64,000 nt of DNA from Paracyclopina nana (taxonomy: Eukaryota; Arthropoda; Copepoda; Cyclopoida; Cyclopettidae). Shown in pieces: positions 53,516 through 64,000 of the stretch. Where the stretch lies: the NCBI GenBank assembly GCA_019096065.1, contig JAGUCH010000004.1, positions 8,742,001-8,806,000 of the forward strand. Direction: 5' to 3'. The position numbers and the translations under genes were made by a program. Numbering within the stretch: position 1 is the stretch's first letter; each line of letters begins with the position of its first letter. A model generated the notes under the pieces. The model was not told the DNA's origin, searched no databases, and saw nothing but the letters and a program-made list of their open reading frames with translations.

Positions 53516-55695
53516 ATGCCCGGGCCTTTTTCCGGAGTCTTTGCCAATTTGCCTGGAGTGAGTTGCGACAACTTTGCCGGAGTCAATGAGCATTCGGACC
53601 AGTTTTTCCTCACACATTGCCATGCAGGTAAAAAGTCAACTTTATGCATAATTAACCCACGTGGCCTAATTGGGATATGATTGATGACGAGAAAGTCACT
53701 AAAAAACATTCTATACATTTGCTCCATGTTTTGAAAGTAAAGCCATAATATAGGATTATGTCATCCAAAATAGATCTGAAGTGGTTGTAATTTGATTCTC
53801 CCTTAAAGTAAAGCTAATTATGAAGAAAGATAATAATGATTACGATGGCTATTTCAGATCACATGGTGGGCCTTGATAAGCTCGTTCTTCTGCTACGGAG
53901 GAAAAATCTGATGAAGGTCAACCACAAGATTTTCTGCAGCAGCATCACGAAAAGCTTCCTGGTGAGGAAGCACGGCAAGGTTGTCGCGCGTTTCATCGCG
54001 GATTTGGCGCCGAACGAGGCCACTTTGATACGGGTATTTGACAAGGGCCAAAAGGCCTTCTACAACCTCCGGGTGACTGCCATTCCAGCCAATCATTGCC
54101 CCGGCTCGGTGATGTTCCTGTTCGAAACGCTCAAAGCTGGAGATGGTGATGATGATGATGATGAGGTGAGCCTTCGCATTCTGCACACTGGGGACTTTCG
54201 CCTGGAAAACGTCAGCCTCTCCTCGCTGACAGCTCTGCATGACATCCACGGAGAGCCTTTGAGGCTCGACCTCATGTACCTGGACACGACGTTTTGCTCG
54301 CGAGACTACGAAACGTTTCCAGCCAGGGATGAGGCTTTGGAGGCCATTTGGCAGCTTGTGGATGGCTGGGTGAGGAAGAATGGCATGTACCGACATCAAA
54401 GGCCTCGACACGTGGTCCTCTTCCACCTGCCAGCTCAGTACGGATCAGAGCCCATTTTGGCCTCTTTGAACCGAAGATCCGGCGGCAAATGGAAGATCCA
54501 CGTGGGCCAGCATAAGCACGAGGATTACCTGAGCATTGTCGACTTGAAAGGCTGCACTGACTCGGAGTTCAGCAATGCCACGTGGATCCATGCGTGCTCG
54601 TTCAAGGATCCTCGCCACAAGGTGGAGACCCCGTTCCACATGAGATCCTTGCCATGCCACGATGGGCCTTTCGAGGTGAGGCAAATCAAGCATTCAGCCA
54701 TGTTTTTCACCAAAGACCGGCTCTCCTCCATGCACCAGAGTGGCCAGCCTTTCTACACTCCAGGAGGGGAATTTTACAGGTGACAGCCAAGTTTTCCGTT
54801 AGTGGACCAATAAAGTTGAAGCTGTTTTGATTGCAGGGTTTGCTACTCGTGTCACAGCAGCCTGAATGAACTCTTGTCCTTTGTGGAGCATTTCCAGCCA
54901 AAGGCCATCGTTCCCATTGTGCTGCCGCAGAACATGAGTGAAAGCCAAGTGATGACACTGCTGTCATCGGTGATGAAAAAGCAACAACCGGGGGAATCAT
55001 CCATGATCTCACTTGATTTGGGGGACACTCCGCCCAACTTTGAGGTCATCTCACCCAATGACTCTTTGGAGCTGCTCAAAACGCCACCACCCAAAAAGGC
55101 AGCAGAGAAGCGAAAATTGAGCGTGACTGGAGAGAATGAGGTGGAAGTCAAAAGGTTCAATTTTGACGATTCTTCTGTTGAGGAGGAGGACTCCAGGTCT
55201 CCAACCTTGGAGGCTGTCAGCTCGAAAAGGTTGCAGTTTCGATCCTCCAGGATGGACAGAGTTGCCTGCAGCATGCCTGTCAAGACATCCATGGAGTGTG
55301 ACGATAGCGTGAGAAATGCTGCCAATCGAAGAGCCTCTCTGCCACACAACCTCAAAATTCCTGCCATCACAATCACTCCGTCGACGCCAAGTCCAGATCC
55401 TAATCATCCGGATTATCCAGAGTTCTTTGAGGATCGCATCTACCTGGAAACTCGGCACCAATCCTTGACCATGGCAGATGGCTCATCTCAGAGTGATTCC
55501 ATCCGATTAGAGTACGAAGATGACTCTGATGAGGATAACGAGGTCATCATGCTCGACAGCCATGAAAGTGAAATTGAGGATCCTGACAGCACTCCGGATT
55601 TGGAGGAAGTGTATGCGAGTGCCAAAACTGAGGAAGAGCGACGCACTGTTTCACGTTTCATGGAGAAAAACTTGGCCAACGATCACCCTTTATGA
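53516..55695 (+). CDS. DCLRE1C: Artemis nuclease (DCLRE1C)
   Basis: Three exons: 53516-53627, 53858-54779, 54837-55695; 630 residues (human 692). Artemis is a metallo-beta-lactamase/beta-CASP nuclease that opens hairpins and trims ends in non-homologous end joining. The zinc-binding HxHxDH is HCHADH at residues 34-39, with an intron through the codon of D38. Further motifs are ANHCPGSVMFLFE, LHTGDFRLE, the strand LMYLDTTFC and the beta-CASP region with HACSFKDP. The tail after about residue 400 is acidic and Ser-rich, ending DLEEVYASAKTEEERRTVSRFMEK. In mammals the tail is phosphorylated by DNA-PKcs and binds ligase IV; I cannot map those sites here. A decayed copy of the last exon's end lies downstream. 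Confidence 0.95.
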
Positions 55696-55944
55696 CTTGA
55701 TGGGAGCAATGCTGGCGACTTTGCTCAGTGTCAACGGCAGTCATCTATTTCATCAGTCTTTCATCGCGTCCTTTGAAATTTGAAAAAGTCTGCGCAAATT
55801 TTGTGTCAGCTACTGTCATCAATTCATTGTCTTTCTACGCTGATACTAGAAATTTGCCTTTAAAAAGAACCAAAATTCGCACAAATGTCTTATAAGCATC
55901 GTCGACATTTCGTAAAAGAATGTCAATCAATTTGCTTCATTCAT

Positions 55945-56165
55945 AGTGATTCTGTCCAATATAGAAATCTTAAAGTCATCATGCTGGACAGCCATGGAAG
56001 TGAAATTGAGGATACTGACAGCACACTGGATTTGGAGGAAGTGCATGCAAGTGCCAAAACTGAGAAAGAAGCAAAGTTTTGTTTCACGTTTCATGAAAAA
56101 AAAACTTGGCCAGCAATCACCAGTTATGACCAAGGCTGGCCTCTGCACTGCGTCAACGACAGCCT
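55945..56165 (+). pseudogene. Decayed duplicate of the 3' end of DCLRE1C
   Basis: This stretch repeats the end of the Artemis coding sequence and its 3' flank (about 55492-55745). Shared blocks include gacagccatg(g/a)aagtga, ttgaggat.ctgacagca, tttggaggaagtg.atg and tttcacgtttcatg. Substitutions, a 38-bp gap at the left end and an A-run expansion break the frame. It has no start and cannot make protein; it records a local tandem duplication or a mis-repair event. Confidence 0.85.
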
Positions 56166-56318
56166 TCAATTCAAGCTCTTTGAGAAGGAAGTTCAAAAAG
56201 TACAAACACATTGTGTTAGTGATAAAAAAAACAGTGTTTTCTCTCCGTGTGAAATAATTGTGATCGATGTGTTTCCGTGTACCTCACTTTAATGTGATTC
56301 ATTTATGGGTATAAAATA

Positions 56319-57919
56319 CTAGATTTCCATCATGTTGTCATCGTCACTGCCAAGCACTTCATTCGCTCTTTTTTCTAAATTGTAAAAAAAGCAGATTGTT
56401 ATTCACACATATTTATTGTCATTTGCATGCATAACTTACCTCCTTCGGTGAAATGATGTCCTTTGCTAATGATGCATGCTTTCAGCTCACAATTTTGACT
56501 TGTCACCACGTCCTCGCAAATGATTGAGCCATTGATGTTATTCAGCGAGTTGACAGTCACGTTGTCCATGATTATGCAGTTCGTGAGTCGAACTTTCTCG
56601 CTGATTTTGCAATTGGCACCAATCACACAATCCTTGATGGTGGTCTTCTCAGCGATACTCGTGTTTTCCCCCACAAAACACTCGAATCCAACCTTGAAAA
56701 CGTTCTTATGGAAACAGAAGCAGCAGATTTATGCGACCTTTTTGACTTACTTGAGCCTTGGGCTGAATGTTTGCATTGGGATGGATGCTGGGCTGGAATT
56801 TGCCCTGGTGATGATGGCTCAGTGATGGCATCAGGCTGGCAATTTGGCGGTTCAATTCACAATAGGCATGCAAGGTGTTGGCTCGAATGCAGGTGCCGCC
56901 GTCCATGATGTACGCGTAGCATCTCAATGGTCGGTTTCTGTAGGCTCCCATCATGTCTCCAATGTGGTCATTCCAGCTGGAAAGATTCTGCGTCTGCTCA
57001 ACCATAGGATCAATCTTGACATGCGCTTCAATGCCTTGCTTGACATGCGTTGCTTTCGCATTCGGCGTTTCCTCCTCGTTCAACTTATTATTTGAGGTGT
57101 CATCAGAGCTGACCACTCGAAACTGCTTTTTCACGAGGTATGGCATCACCTCACCTTTAAGCGCGGATAATGAGCTAAAAAAGGACACCTTTAACATAAT
57201 TGGGAAACATTTGAGAAAATGACATACTCGTCGGAGCAAATGAAGTCGACCACCCACTTTTCCATGATGTAGAAGTGGGCATCTGTGAGACCGGTGAAAA
57301 CTTTGATTTTGGGATGTTCCTGCAGCACAATTCGTTTCAGGCTGAACTCTTCGTTCAAGTCCGCATCAGAGCTCCAGAAGCAGAGCTGGCCGCCTCCAGG
57401 CTTCTGCAGGTCAACCCCAATGACATCCTTTTCTCGCTTCGCCTTGGCCTTCGGGCCCGGCACGGTGACAGCCTTCAAATCCAGGCTGCTTTTGGAAAAC
57501 AGGGCTGTCACCGAGCTCTCGTGGACTCGGTGCAAGTCCAAAAGATGGTGGACTGGGAGGTCACTGAACAAATCACACGAGAGGATGAAAATGGACTCGG
57601 CTGACAGCTTGTCGTGCACGCGCCTCAACGAGTCAGCTGTTCCACAGTCCTCGTGGTGATGTGGAATGCAAACAACGTCCAATGCGAGGCCGAGGTCGTA
57701 TTTTTTCGACAACAACAAAACCTCGTTTTTCGCCGACTCTTGGGTGACAACAATCACTTCTGAAAATCCGGCCTTTTTCAACAGGCTCAAGGGGTAGTAG
57801 ATCATGGGGAAACTTCCCACGGGCAGCAAACACTTGGGCTTGGAACCGGTTAATTCCGCCATACGGCTGCCTTTTCCTCCCGCCATCAACACGGCTTGAT
57901 AGTGGCGATTTGGCGACAT
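56319..57919 (-). CDS. EIF2B3: Translation initiation factor eIF2B subunit gamma
   Basis: Four exons in coding order: 57919-57228, 57174-56751, 56704-56440, 56374-56319; 478 residues (human 452). It is a catalytic-subcomplex member of eIF2B, the GDP-GTP exchange factor of eIF2 and target of the integrated stress response. The N-terminal nucleotidyl-transferase-like domain starts YQAVLMAGGKGSRMAELTGSKPKCLLPVG, with SIFILSCDLFSDLP in the middle. The C-terminal left-handed beta-helix has hexapeptide repeats (VGENTSIAEKTTIKDCVIGANCKISEKVRL). The last exon is 19 codons including the stop and ends NEVLGSDDDNMMEI, similar to the mammalian end. The region around residues 255-310 is longer than usual and low in conservation. 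Confidence 0.95.
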
Positions 57920-58464
57920 TTTTAATTTCTCCAACTGTCTGATGAAATATTATTTTTGTTCGTCAAATACCCATGTGTTTGTTTACATTTCGGAATCTTG
58001 AGTGAAATATAAACGCCATTAATCTTACATAATCGTAATATTGCGTTCAATACATTTTTCGTTAAAAGCACGTAGCTATTTTGTATTTTTTTATAATTTG
58101 TGAAGACTATTTTAAAGTTTTTTTGTAAATTGATTTTAATGAGGATTTCCTTTGACTTCAAGTCAGTTCAAAACAGTTCACAGGTATTTCTGCTTTTACC
58201 TGTGGCTTTCGGGGTTCAAACCAATTTCTTGGTTGAAGCAACAAAGAAATGTCACGCATGCGGATCAAATATCGGCGGATCAAGTTTTGATCGCTAACAG
58301 CAGCTCAAAGTATAGGTAAGTTTTCCAAGCTCTTTTCCCCATGATTTTCCACTGAAGGCAATTTTTTTTCAATGCTCTCCAGGTGACCCAAGTTGCACTC
58401 GACCAAAAAAAAAATCACGATTCATTGGGAACTTGGGCGTTGCCAAAAATCATTCTCATCGAGG
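57920..58464. other. Divergent promoter region of EIF2B3 and the receptor pseudokinase
   Basis: About 545 bp of AT-rich DNA between two genes transcribed away from each other. I see no gene or repeat. A T-rich run ending ctccag at about 58377-58382 could be a splice acceptor in the receptor's leader. Confidence 0.4.
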
Positions 58465-61400
58465 ATGTCATTCAACACAGGCTTGTTTGTGCTTTTCATG
58501 GTCTCTCTGACAGGTAAATAATATTCTAATTTATTTTATTTTTTATGAAAATGTATTTGTAAATTACATGGGCATACTAATAGATTTTATTCAATTTTCT
58601 TCTGATTTTTGAAATTTTGTTTTTTCCTCAATTGTTGCGTATGCGTCAAGCTTCAGTGAAGTTGCTGACAGGTGTAATTATTAGCTTAATGGCATATAAT
58701 TACCATGCTTGTCCATGTGATTACTTCAATTGATAGCCCACAAAAATAAGGTTCCCTCCGAATAATCGACGTAAAATCTCACTTAGCCAGTAAAACGAGT
58801 CAGGCAGAATAACCGAAATCCATGTCTTTGTGGCTTTGAGCAATTTGCAGAACATGAGCCGATTTGGGTGAACTTATTTATAAAGAGTAATGCATGATAT
58901 GATTACCTAAGAATCACGTAAAGTCTGATCAAAAAGAAATGGCGCAAAAACTGCTTTGCTTTTAATCTTAAATCAACGTGCTGAGATTAACCTGACACGA
59001 TTGAAAACAGTTATGCATTATTTTTATGAAGTAAAAAATTGTGCAAAAATAAAGAATTGCTTGTTTCTAAAAAATGAAATATCAAAAATTGATATGCTCT
59101 AGAATCTTCAAAATGTGGATTTATGAATTGTATATACTGTAATACGATTTCCTCGTGTTATATTTCAGTTTACCGATCCGACTCAGCTCTAGCTTTTATA
59201 TCACAGTTCTTTCTAAGCAATTTGGGGGATGTTAAACATCACTCGTACAATTACAGCCCTCGCAGGCTCGGGCTAGTAAAGCTGTACTCGAGTTTTCCCA
59301 TTTTAAAATCCTCGCTCAGCTATTTAATGACCTACTTTACGTGCCCTAGCTCGAAATAAATATCTAAAAATTGCTTGTCAACCTTGACATTTTACAAGTC
59401 TGAAAATGATAATTGTGCTCAGCTTTGCCACAAAAAGCACATAATCTTGAGCAGATATTAGCTTACCATATTTATTTACTTAATCCACGTAATAACCCAC
59501 AAGATTTTGTGCCAATTTTTTTTCGATGAGACTATAAGAAAAGGGCTGCAGTAATCGGATCAGAAATCAATTTGCCATCCATTCATGATCATTATTATTA
59601 TTATTATTATCTTCTTGCAGAATCTCAATTTTTGGAAGGGCTTTTATCCCAGTACAAAGGCTGTTTTCAAGAAGATGTCAGCAAACGTGACTTTCCCTAC
59701 CAAGTCCAGAACTTTCCTTCTTCTTTCTTGGTGACGCAAAATTGCGTGCAATCCTGCGCGGACAAGTACTTTTTGTATGCTGGATTGCAGAACGGAGAGC
59801 TCTGCTTCTGTGGCAACAGCTTCGGTTCTCATGGCCAAGGCCAATGCAAGCTGAAATGCCGGAGCAACGAGGCTGAAATCTGCGGTGACGTCTTGGCCAA
59901 TAGTGTCTATGAGACCGGTGTCAACGTCCCTGGTCCACCTGCCAATGTTGGCCTGGAGAAGTCCTCGGAAAACTCCCTGACAATCAAATGGTCTCCGCCT
60001 CTGTTTTCTGATCACCTCGAGGACTTCATCACGGATTACTTTATCCACGTGGCTGTCAACTTCTCCTACGATGACAGCCACAACAGCCGCACGTTCAGCC
60101 CCAAAGAGATCCAAATGTCCAAGACATCCCGGATGACAACCATTCTAGGACTTCGTCCAGGATCTCTGTACAATGTATCCGTGTCAGCAGCCTCGAAAAA
60201 TGGCCAAGGCAACGCGGCCTCCGCTCTCTTCTGGACGGAAATCGGCGATCCGGTGGCTCCCAAAGCTCCCACACTTGTCCACCACAATGAATTGCATGAC
60301 CACCACAATGATGATCATGATCATGAAGAGTTTGAAGGTGGAGAGCTGCATGTTCACCTTGAGGGCTCTGATCAGAACAAGTATGGTCCCATAAGCAAAT
60401 ATCGAATCCTGGTGATTGATGAGACTGATCCAGCTCCGTTTGAGAAGAGCATGATTTTCGGCTACCAAAAGGCCATGGCCAATGGACTGCATTACTACAT
60501 CACTGCTGAGCTGGAAAACACCTTTTTTGACCATGGTCCCCTGGAGTTTGTCGTCGGTGACAACAACACCTATGGAGGCTACCTGAATTTCGGCCCACTT
60601 GCACGTGGCCGGGATTACCACGTGACTTTGGGAGTGGTGTCAACCTTGAACAACGTGGAGAAAGTCACCTATGCCAAAGTGACGCATGACCAGCACGCCC
60701 TGGAGAATGTGTTTGTCTTCGAGTTCCATGACATGCATGATCACCATGACAACGCTAGGGATGACTCTGCTCCAGACCAGGCGTTGGCCATTGGCCTCTC
60801 GGTGGCCATTGTGGTCTTGTCGGTGGTTTTCTGCTCATTTTTGGCCTTTTATGGCTACCTGAGGTGGATGACTTGTCGCCGTCATGGGCGAGGACATGGC
60901 GGATCATCACGGGGCGATGCTCAAGAGCTGACCGCTCACATTTCCTCGGTTGATGCCGAGGGTGGATTCAACCTGGCCTTTGACAATGACAACGTGGATG
61001 ACGTCAAGTTCGTGGGCCAAGAGTTGAACATCATCCGGGGCAAAGTGTGGAGCATTCCCCGCAATTTCCTGGAGCTGACACACGAGGTCATTGGCAGGGG
61101 CAAATTCGGATCACTTGTCAAGGGCAACGTGAACAAAAGGGGCTCCGTCGAGCCTGTCAACATCCAAGTGGTGCCCGGCAAGATCCTCGAGGACAGCGAG
61201 ATGCAAGGCATGGTCAAGGATCTGGATCTGGTCGTCAGCTATGGCAGCCACCCGAATCTGATCCAAATCATTGGCCTCTGCGAGGACAAGGACACCATCT
61301 TTGTCGTCTTTGAGCAGGCTTGGCCCACGCTCAAGCAAGCCTTGCTTGACAGTCGTGCCCTGGTGCATTACCCCGCTTTCGTCGAGTCCCATGGGAAATT

Positions 61401-61971
61401 CTCCACACTCAGAGAAGAGGTGATTGTCAACATGATGCTTGGCATTGCCAAGGGCATGGATCACCTGGCCAGCCTTGGCATTATGCACAAGAAGCTTTGT
61501 GCTCGCAACATCTTCTTGGCCCTGGACCAGCCCAAAATTGGAGCTGTCGGCATTGTGGACTACTCAAGGCCAAGACAAGAGCTTGATCTGACCAGGTGGA
61601 CTGCTCAAGAGGCCTTGAAGAGCACCAACTACGTGTGGAAGTGTGACGTCTGGTCCTTGGGAGTTGTCTTTTGGGAATGCCTCACCCTTGGAGCAACTCC
61701 ATATGCTGACGTACCAAACAGAGACGTCCAGATGCGAGTGATGCGAGGGCTCAGGCTGCACCAGCCCAACTTCGTTTCCGAAGAGTTTTACCAAATGATG
61801 CTCCAATGCTGGCAAATTGACTTGGATGAACGGCCTAGCTTTGGAGAAATTGTGACTTTCCTCCAGGAAATGGTCCACGAAGGCCACATCCCCATCAACT
61901 TTGGCGTCTTTCCCAACTTCACTTACGATGCATTCTCCAGTGATCTCGAACTGCAGCCTTCCTATGACTAA
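58465..61971 (+). CDS. Receptor tyrosine kinase-like protein: WSC and FN3 ectodomain, pseudokinase
   Basis: Two exons, 58465-58513 and 59621-61971; 799 residues. Exon 1 encodes a signal peptide (MSFNTGLFVLFMVSLT). The ectodomain has a WSC Cys-rich module (about residues 28-120, YKGCFQEDV...ICGD) and one or two fibronectin III domains (about 125-390), with His-rich stretches. A transmembrane helix lies at about 404-430. The kinase-like domain (about 500-780) keeps the glycine loop G508-R-G-K-F-G513 and a tyrosine-kinase C-lobe (CDVWSLGVVFWECLTLGATPY, CWQIDLDERPSF). It lacks catalytic residues: Gln532 replaces the beta-3 Lys, HKKLCARN (from H639) replaces HRDLAARN, and AVG (658-660) replaces DFG. 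It is thus very likely a pseudokinase receptor. The 1.1-kb intron holds repeats and an ATT microsatellite. Confidence 0.9.
59130..59370. repeat. Possible hairpin element inside the pseudokinase intron
   Basis: Around 59246-59310 the sequence ctcgtacaattacagccctcg is partly the reverse complement of cgggctagtaaagctgtact. The centre (ccctcgcaggctcgggct) and the following ctcagct resemble the hairpin element at 37048-37232. The match is imperfect, so kinship is tentative. Just downstream, 59589-59610 is an (ATT)n microsatellite next to the splice acceptor. Confidence 0.4.
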
Positions 61972-62173
61972 CTAAATAAAGAACTATGACTATTGACCGT
62001 ATCTGTTAAGATTTTTCCTCACTTAAGGGCGCTTAACTTCTAATATTTCAAAGAAGGAATACCTTGGCAAATCGCTTCATTTGAACATTTTTCTCTGAAC
62101 CCAAAAGCAACACCATGCCCAATGCAATTGTCAAAGTTTTGCCAGGACTATAGATATGTTTCAGAGTAGTTTA

Positions 62174-62345
62174 ACCAGGTGATGCTCCAATGCTGGATAA
62201 TAAAATTGGATGAACAGCCTAGTTTTGCAGTAGTTATGACTTAACAGCAAAATACTGTCCAATCTAAGTCTCTGCTATCAATAGCATCTTTGGTATCTTC
62301 CCCAATTTCACTCATGATGCATTATTAGCTATTCATCTTGAACTT
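62174..62345 (+). pseudogene. Decayed duplicate of the 3' end of the receptor pseudokinase gene
   Basis: This stretch matches the last kinase-encoding part of the receptor (about 61788-61955). Shared blocks include gatgctccaatgctgg, ttggatgaac.gcctag, tttggtatcttccc-aa-ttcact and gatgcatt. Several indels destroy the frame. It lies 200 bp beyond the parent gene's stop codon, the same arrangement as the Artemis fragment at 55945-56165. Confidence 0.85.
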
Positions 62346-62390
62346 ACTTAAAATTCAAAGCAATCAAATAAAAAGGTAAAGACTGCTTTT

Positions 62391-62978
62391 TTATTTTGGA
62401 TTATCTGCTCTCTGGCTGCTTTCTAATAAATCTTTCATGGATGGCATGACAAATTGTGATGACTGGTTTGTCACTTCACCTCCAAAAGAGTCTCTGATAG
62501 GCTGTGATTCCGGCTGGCCTTTGAGCACAATGCCATCACTCTCCAGAGCATCCACAGTGGCGACAAAGAGATCGTCATCACTATACTTGCCCTCAGCACG
62601 TAATTTGTTGTATTTTTCGAGGAAAATCTGGCTCAGCGTCTTCCTTGGTGAGGCCTGATCGTCCATCAAGTTGAACACTTCAGAGCTCGCCACGTTGGGC
62701 GAAAAAGTCTCATTTTTTGGCATGAATGCTTTGTAATATTGAGCTCGCACAAAGTCCTCCTTGTACAAGATTTTGGGTGGAGCAGGCTCATTTTTGAGGT
62801 TTGATCCGGCTCCAAAAGCAATCAAGTGTCTGTCCACTCTCGGCTCGTATTTGGGCGGAAAGGCCTCGTAAATGTCATACCAAAGTGGTTTGTTTTCTTC
62901 TTTCAGCGCCTTTTGCAAAATCAGCCCGCGAACTCGCGAGTAAATCGTGCCGACTTTATGCGTTCTCGACTGTGCCAT
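62391..62978 (-). CDS. MRPS23: Mitochondrial ribosomal protein mS23
   Basis: Single exon, 195 residues (human 190). The start MAQSRTHKVGTIYSRVRGLI and KPLWYDIYEAFPPKYEP are the conserved N-terminus of mS23, a metazoan-specific small-subunit protein of the mitochondrial ribosome. The middle FLEKYNKLRAEGKYSDDDLFVATVDALESDGIVL also matches the family. The C-terminal 40 residues are low-complexity, as in relatives. The frame is open further upstream to 63134, but the family alignment fixes the start at 62978. Confidence 0.93.
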   Translation of the reverse strand: MAQSRTHKVGTIYSRVRGLILQKALKEENKPLWYDIYEAFPPKYEPRVDRHLIAFGAGSNLKNEPAPPKILYKEDFVRAQYYKAFMPKNETFSPNVASSEVFNLMDDQASPRKTLSQIFLEKYNKLRAEGKYSDDDLFVATVDALESDGIVLKGQPESQPIRDSFGGEVTNQSSQFVMPSMKDLLESSQRADNPK

Positions 62979-63556
62979 TTTGACGGAAAAATCTGTCTTG
63001 TTTATTTTATTATTTACAACCAGCAAAACGCTAAAGTAAAATCTAACACCCATGAAACTATTTGGACAAAAATCGGCCTTGATGAATTTTTTTGTCTTAC
63101 CCTTTTCATCAATATAATAATATTTTTTTAACACATAATCGCAGTTTTATGGTTCAGGGACATAAATAAAATAATGGTACCTACACTCTACCTGTCGAAA
63201 CAAAGTTCTGCAATTATTTTAGCCAGAATATCTGATATCTCATCAGACCTTACACTTGATGCCTTTTCTCATTCAAAAAGATGCTTTGATAATGAATTCG
63301 TTGAGAGGCATTCTTAAAAAGGGGCGCTCATGTCCGTGAAGGCAAAGTAATATATCGAATGAAGCAAGATAATCGAGTCTTCAGAGCTTCAAGTTCAAGG
63401 CAAGATCTGAGCTAGGCCTTGGTCTGTTTTTTTTGGTACTGTCATGCCTCGTTCAAGCCTATACACTTGCCTGTTGGCTGTGCATTCTAAAGAGAGGGCT
63501 TTTTTTGCCCTTTTATGGCTTGTTTCGAGACTGTTCTCACATCAGTTCTCTCAAGC
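62979..63556. other. Divergent promoter region of MRPS23 and the PUDP-like gene
   Basis: About 580 bp between two divergently transcribed genes, AT-rich, with no further gene or repeat that I can defend. Confidence 0.4.
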
Positions 63557-64000
63557 ATGGTGTACTACAATGGTGACCCTCGGCAAATGCTGGAATTCAA
63601 CTTTGATGAGTGTTGTTGTGTAAGTTGTTATTAACCAGTACTTTATATGCATACATATGGCTCGATATGTTTCATTTTAGTAGTGCCATTTTTGAAAAGC
63701 CCAAAATAATCTAGAATCTCTGGGCATGAATGATTCAAATTTCAAGGATATTAATGATGTGCTTGTCTAGGATGTGACTCACGTGATCTTTGATGTGGAT
63801 GGTCTCATCCTGGATACAGGTCGCATATTCAGCAATGCTACTCGTGAGATCTTGTCACAGCATGGAAAGTCCCTTGACTGGGAGCAGAGGGTCGAGCTGA
63901 TGGGAAAGAGACGAGTGGATATGATTGAGGACATGATCGAGCTGCTTGATCTGCCCATGACCACTGAGGAGCTGAATGAGGAATATTCGAACCTGGTTGA
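63557..64000 (+). CDS. HAD-family phosphatase, pseudouridine-5'-phosphatase-like (5' part)
   Basis: Exon 1 is 63557-63619 and exon 2 starts at 63771 and runs off the window. The HAD motif I is DVDGLILDT (nucleophile and general-acid Asp residues in DxD), followed by GRIFSNATREILSQHGKSL and the cap region LMGKRRVDMIEDMIELLDLPMT. This is the pattern of PUDP/HDHD1 (GS1) enzymes, which dephosphorylate pseudouridine 5'-phosphate. The N-terminal 21 residues from exon 1 are not typical and may be a lineage extension; starting at a later Met is possible. The rest of the gene lies outside. Confidence 0.88.

Overview
The window is animal nuclear DNA, most likely from an arthropod; a crustacean or other non-insect arthropod is my best guess, and nothing here fixes the species. 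Genes are intron-containing with mostly 48-65 bp GT-AG introns, closely packed on both strands. They encode animal housekeeping proteins: coatomer beta, MOCS2A/MOCS2B, UTP23, DENND1, UFSP1, BPNT2, a CM1 centrosomal protein, FIP200/RB1CC1, TMEM43, Artemis, eIF2B gamma, MRPS23 and a PUDP-like phosphatase. I built exon structures by hand from splice sites; every complete model sums to a whole number of codons.

Layout. 1-1555: AT-rich flank with a decayed inverted repeat. 1556-11155: a complete, recent BEL/Pao LTR retrotransposon on the minus strand, with 370-bp LTRs differing at one base. 12.0-17.2 kb: a secreted repeat protein (+) facing coatomer beta (-). 18.0-20.2 kb: an operon-like cluster, MOCS2A-MOCS2B-UTP23. 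20.6-32.2 kb: DENND1, UFSP1, BPNT2, the CM1 protein and a small ADAM, all on +. 32.5-36.3 kb: three lineage-specific genes (a charged nuclear-looking protein, a Cys-rich secreted peptide, a zinc-ribbon-like protein). 36.7-40 kb: a tRNA-like relic, a hairpin element and an inverted pair of Notch-repeat (LNR) genes. 41.7-49 kb: FIP200 and TMEM43 on minus. 50-52.3 kb: a large foldback of G-rich minisatellites with a nested MITE. 53.5-64 kb: Artemis, eIF2B gamma (-), a WSC-type receptor pseudokinase, MRPS23 (-) and the start of a PUDP-like gene.

The strongest unexplained signal is inside the retrotransposon. Its interior carries 32 copies of CTTAAG in under 9 kb, and every one is extended to a perfect 8-bp palindrome (20 gcttaagc, 8 ccttaagg, 3 tcttaaga, 1 acttaagt). 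The five CTTAAG sites I found in the rest of the window are all asymmetric. The palindromes occur in three kinds of codon context and in non-coding DNA, so the constraint acts on nucleotides, not on protein.

Other points of interest: only-UAG interruptions and a canonical -1 slippery heptamer in the same element; a receptor kinase lacking all three catalytic residues; an ADAM protease with no prodomain; decayed copies of the 3' ends of Artemis and of the pseudokinase lying just downstream of each gene; and the operon-like MOCS2-UTP23 arrangement. All homology calls come from recognising motifs by eye; no database search was run.
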